Below are positions 35,693 to 36,413 of a stretch of 36,413 bases of DNA, in pieces. The notes below the pieces were generated by a model. It was not told the DNA's origin. It saw only the letters and a list, made by a program, of their open reading frames with translations, and ran no database searches. Position 1 is the first letter of the stretch. Each line of letters starts with the position of its first letter. A program made the position numbers and the translations under genes. Source of the stretch: an uncultured Pelagibacteraceae bacterium (GTDB taxonomy: Bacteria; Pseudomonadota; Alphaproteobacteria; Pelagibacterales; Pelagibacteraceae); assembly GCA_905620505.1 (NCBI GenBank), contig CAJQTN010000025.1, positions 1-36,413 of the forward strand. The letters are read 5' to 3'.

Positions 35693-36413
35693 AATTTATG
35701 GCTTAAGTCTTAGGCACATCTATTTAATTAGAAATTCGTTTCCAAGAATATTAGATTTAATATACTGGCCATCTGTACAGGTTTTTTTGTGGGGATTTAT
35801 TTCTGAGTTTTTTACCGTAAGCTCTTCATATTATAATAATACAGTAGGTGTTATTCTTACAGCAGCAATCCTTTATGATTTTTTGTTTCGATCAAGCATT
35901 AGTTACAATATGATGTTTCTAGAAGAAATATGGAGTAGAAATTTTACAAATTTATTCATCGCACCAATTAAAATTAGTGAAATTATCGCAGCTCTAACTA
36001 TGACGGCAATTTTTAGAACGTTGATTGGTTTAGTGCCTGCTGTTTTAGTTGCTATTCCATTATTTGGTGTGTCCATTTTTAAGCTAGGAATCCCTTTAAT
36101 CTTTCTGCTTATTGCACTTTATATATTTGGTATAACTTTGGGTTTACTTGTTACAGCAGGTTTGTTGAGATTTGGTCCGTCATTTGAAAATATTGCTTGG
36201 GCAAGTTTATTTTTTTTAGCACCCCTTGGGTGTATTTATTATCCGATTGAAATACTACCTTATACACTGCAAATAATAGCTAAAGGTTTACCTCTGGTAC
36301 ATATTTTTGAAGAAATGAGAAATATATTAATAAATCAAACTGTCAATGTAAGTGAAATTATAAAAAGTATACTGATTTCAACTGTATATTTTGTGGGTGG
36401 AGTATTAATTTTT
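35679..36413 (+). CDS. ABC-2 type exporter, permease subunit, 3' end beyond the window
   Basis: Open from the ATG at 35679 to the last base without a stop, giving 245 residues. It starts MRWHKIYGLSLRHIYLIRNS. Hydrophobic segments follow (YWPSVQVFLWGFIS; TVGVILTAAILYDFLF; ALTMTAIFRTLIGLVP; IPLIFLLIALYIFGITLG; the last residues). The loop RNFTNLFIAPIKISEI and the segment with APLGCIYYPIEILP are typical of ABC2_membrane permeases (YadH, NodJ, DrrB). GGAG lies 9 bases before the start (AAGGAG-like, 35668-35673). The typical length is about 255-260, so only a few codons are missing. Confidence 0.9.
   Translation, partial: MRWHKIYGLSLRHIYLIRNSFPRILDLIYWPSVQVFLWGFISEFFTVSSSYYNNTVGVILTAAILYDFLFRSSISYNMMFLEEIWSRNFTNLFIAPIKISEIIAALTMTAIFRTLIGLVPAVLVAIPLFGVSIFKLGIPLIFLLIALYIFGITLGLLVTAGLLRFGPSFENIAWASLFFLAPLGCIYYPIEILPYTLQIIAKGLPLVHIFEEMRNILINQTVNVSEIIKSILISTVYFVGGVLIF

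Noticed and set aside
1-36413. Search for mobile elements, CRISPR arrays, rRNA, riboswitches and prophage
   Set aside because: I saw no transposase or integrase, no spaced repeats, no rRNA, and no recognisable riboswitch core; almost all sequence is ordinary coding DNA.

Overview
The window is 36.4 kb of a very A+T-rich (by eye roughly 30% G+C), densely packed bacterial chromosome. Nearly all of it is core metabolism and information processing. The best guess is a marine alphaproteobacterium of the SAR11/Pelagibacterales type. The supporting features are a eukaryote-like NADP isocitrate dehydrogenase, an adrenodoxin-type ferredoxin, a DksA with only one of the four zinc-finger cysteines, a YumC-type ferredoxin-NADP reductase, tiny intergenic spaces and convergent genes whose stop codons overlap. 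The assignment is inference from gene content and style; no rRNA is present. I see no insertion sequences, prophage, CRISPR array or rRNA, and no gene-free stretch reaches 300 bases (the longest are about 150-180).

Layout. Bases 1-4195: the 3' part of icd, then alaS and a DUF779 gene on the minus strand. 4240-7139 (minus): an AldB/ExaC-type aldehyde dehydrogenase paired with the DUF779 gene, and recA with its terminator. 7235-10050 (minus): a tight block of a DsbA-fold isomerase, a glycerate-kinase-like P-loop kinase and tolC. 10203-12442 (minus): a coupled pair of membrane glycosyltransferases (GT39-like plus GT2). 12521-12979 (plus): dksA behind a near-consensus promoter. 12976-14936 (minus): ferredoxin, ferredoxin-NADP reductase and a Nu-class GST. 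15116-19996: prpE (plus), a dihydroorotase (minus), ygfZ and a TauE/SafE permease (plus). 20013-20097: tRNA-Leu(GAG), minus. 20161-22273 (plus): nadA, nadC and a small membrane protein. 22337-28042 (minus): sppA-like peptidase, glyQ, glyS, a two-ORF winged-helix regulator and a BASS-family transporter. 28195-33979: ispB (plus), pdxH (minus), aroC (plus), and the xseB-ispA-dxs operon (minus). 34001-36413 (plus): a Sua5-type tRNA threonylcarbamoyladenosine (t6A) gene and an ABC-2 exporter whose permease runs off the window.

How it fits together. Several genes feed quinone and cofactor synthesis: dxs makes DXP for isoprenoids, ispA and ispB build the prenyl chains, aroC makes chorismate, pdxH finishes PLP, and nadA-nadC make NAD precursors. 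The ferredoxin/FNR pair and YgfZ belong to Fe-S and redox metabolism. PrpE and the aldehyde dehydrogenase handle small carbon compounds.

The least explained parts are four. (1) The regulator at 23197-24239 consists of two homologous winged-helix modules in different frames, joined by a -1 slip at a T5 run just before a UAG, and is coupled to the BASS transporter. (2) A perfect G+C-rich hairpin lies between ald and the DUF779 gene. (3) A dihydroorotase has Gln in place of the first metal-binding His. (4) At least five convergent gene pairs have interlocking stop codons.
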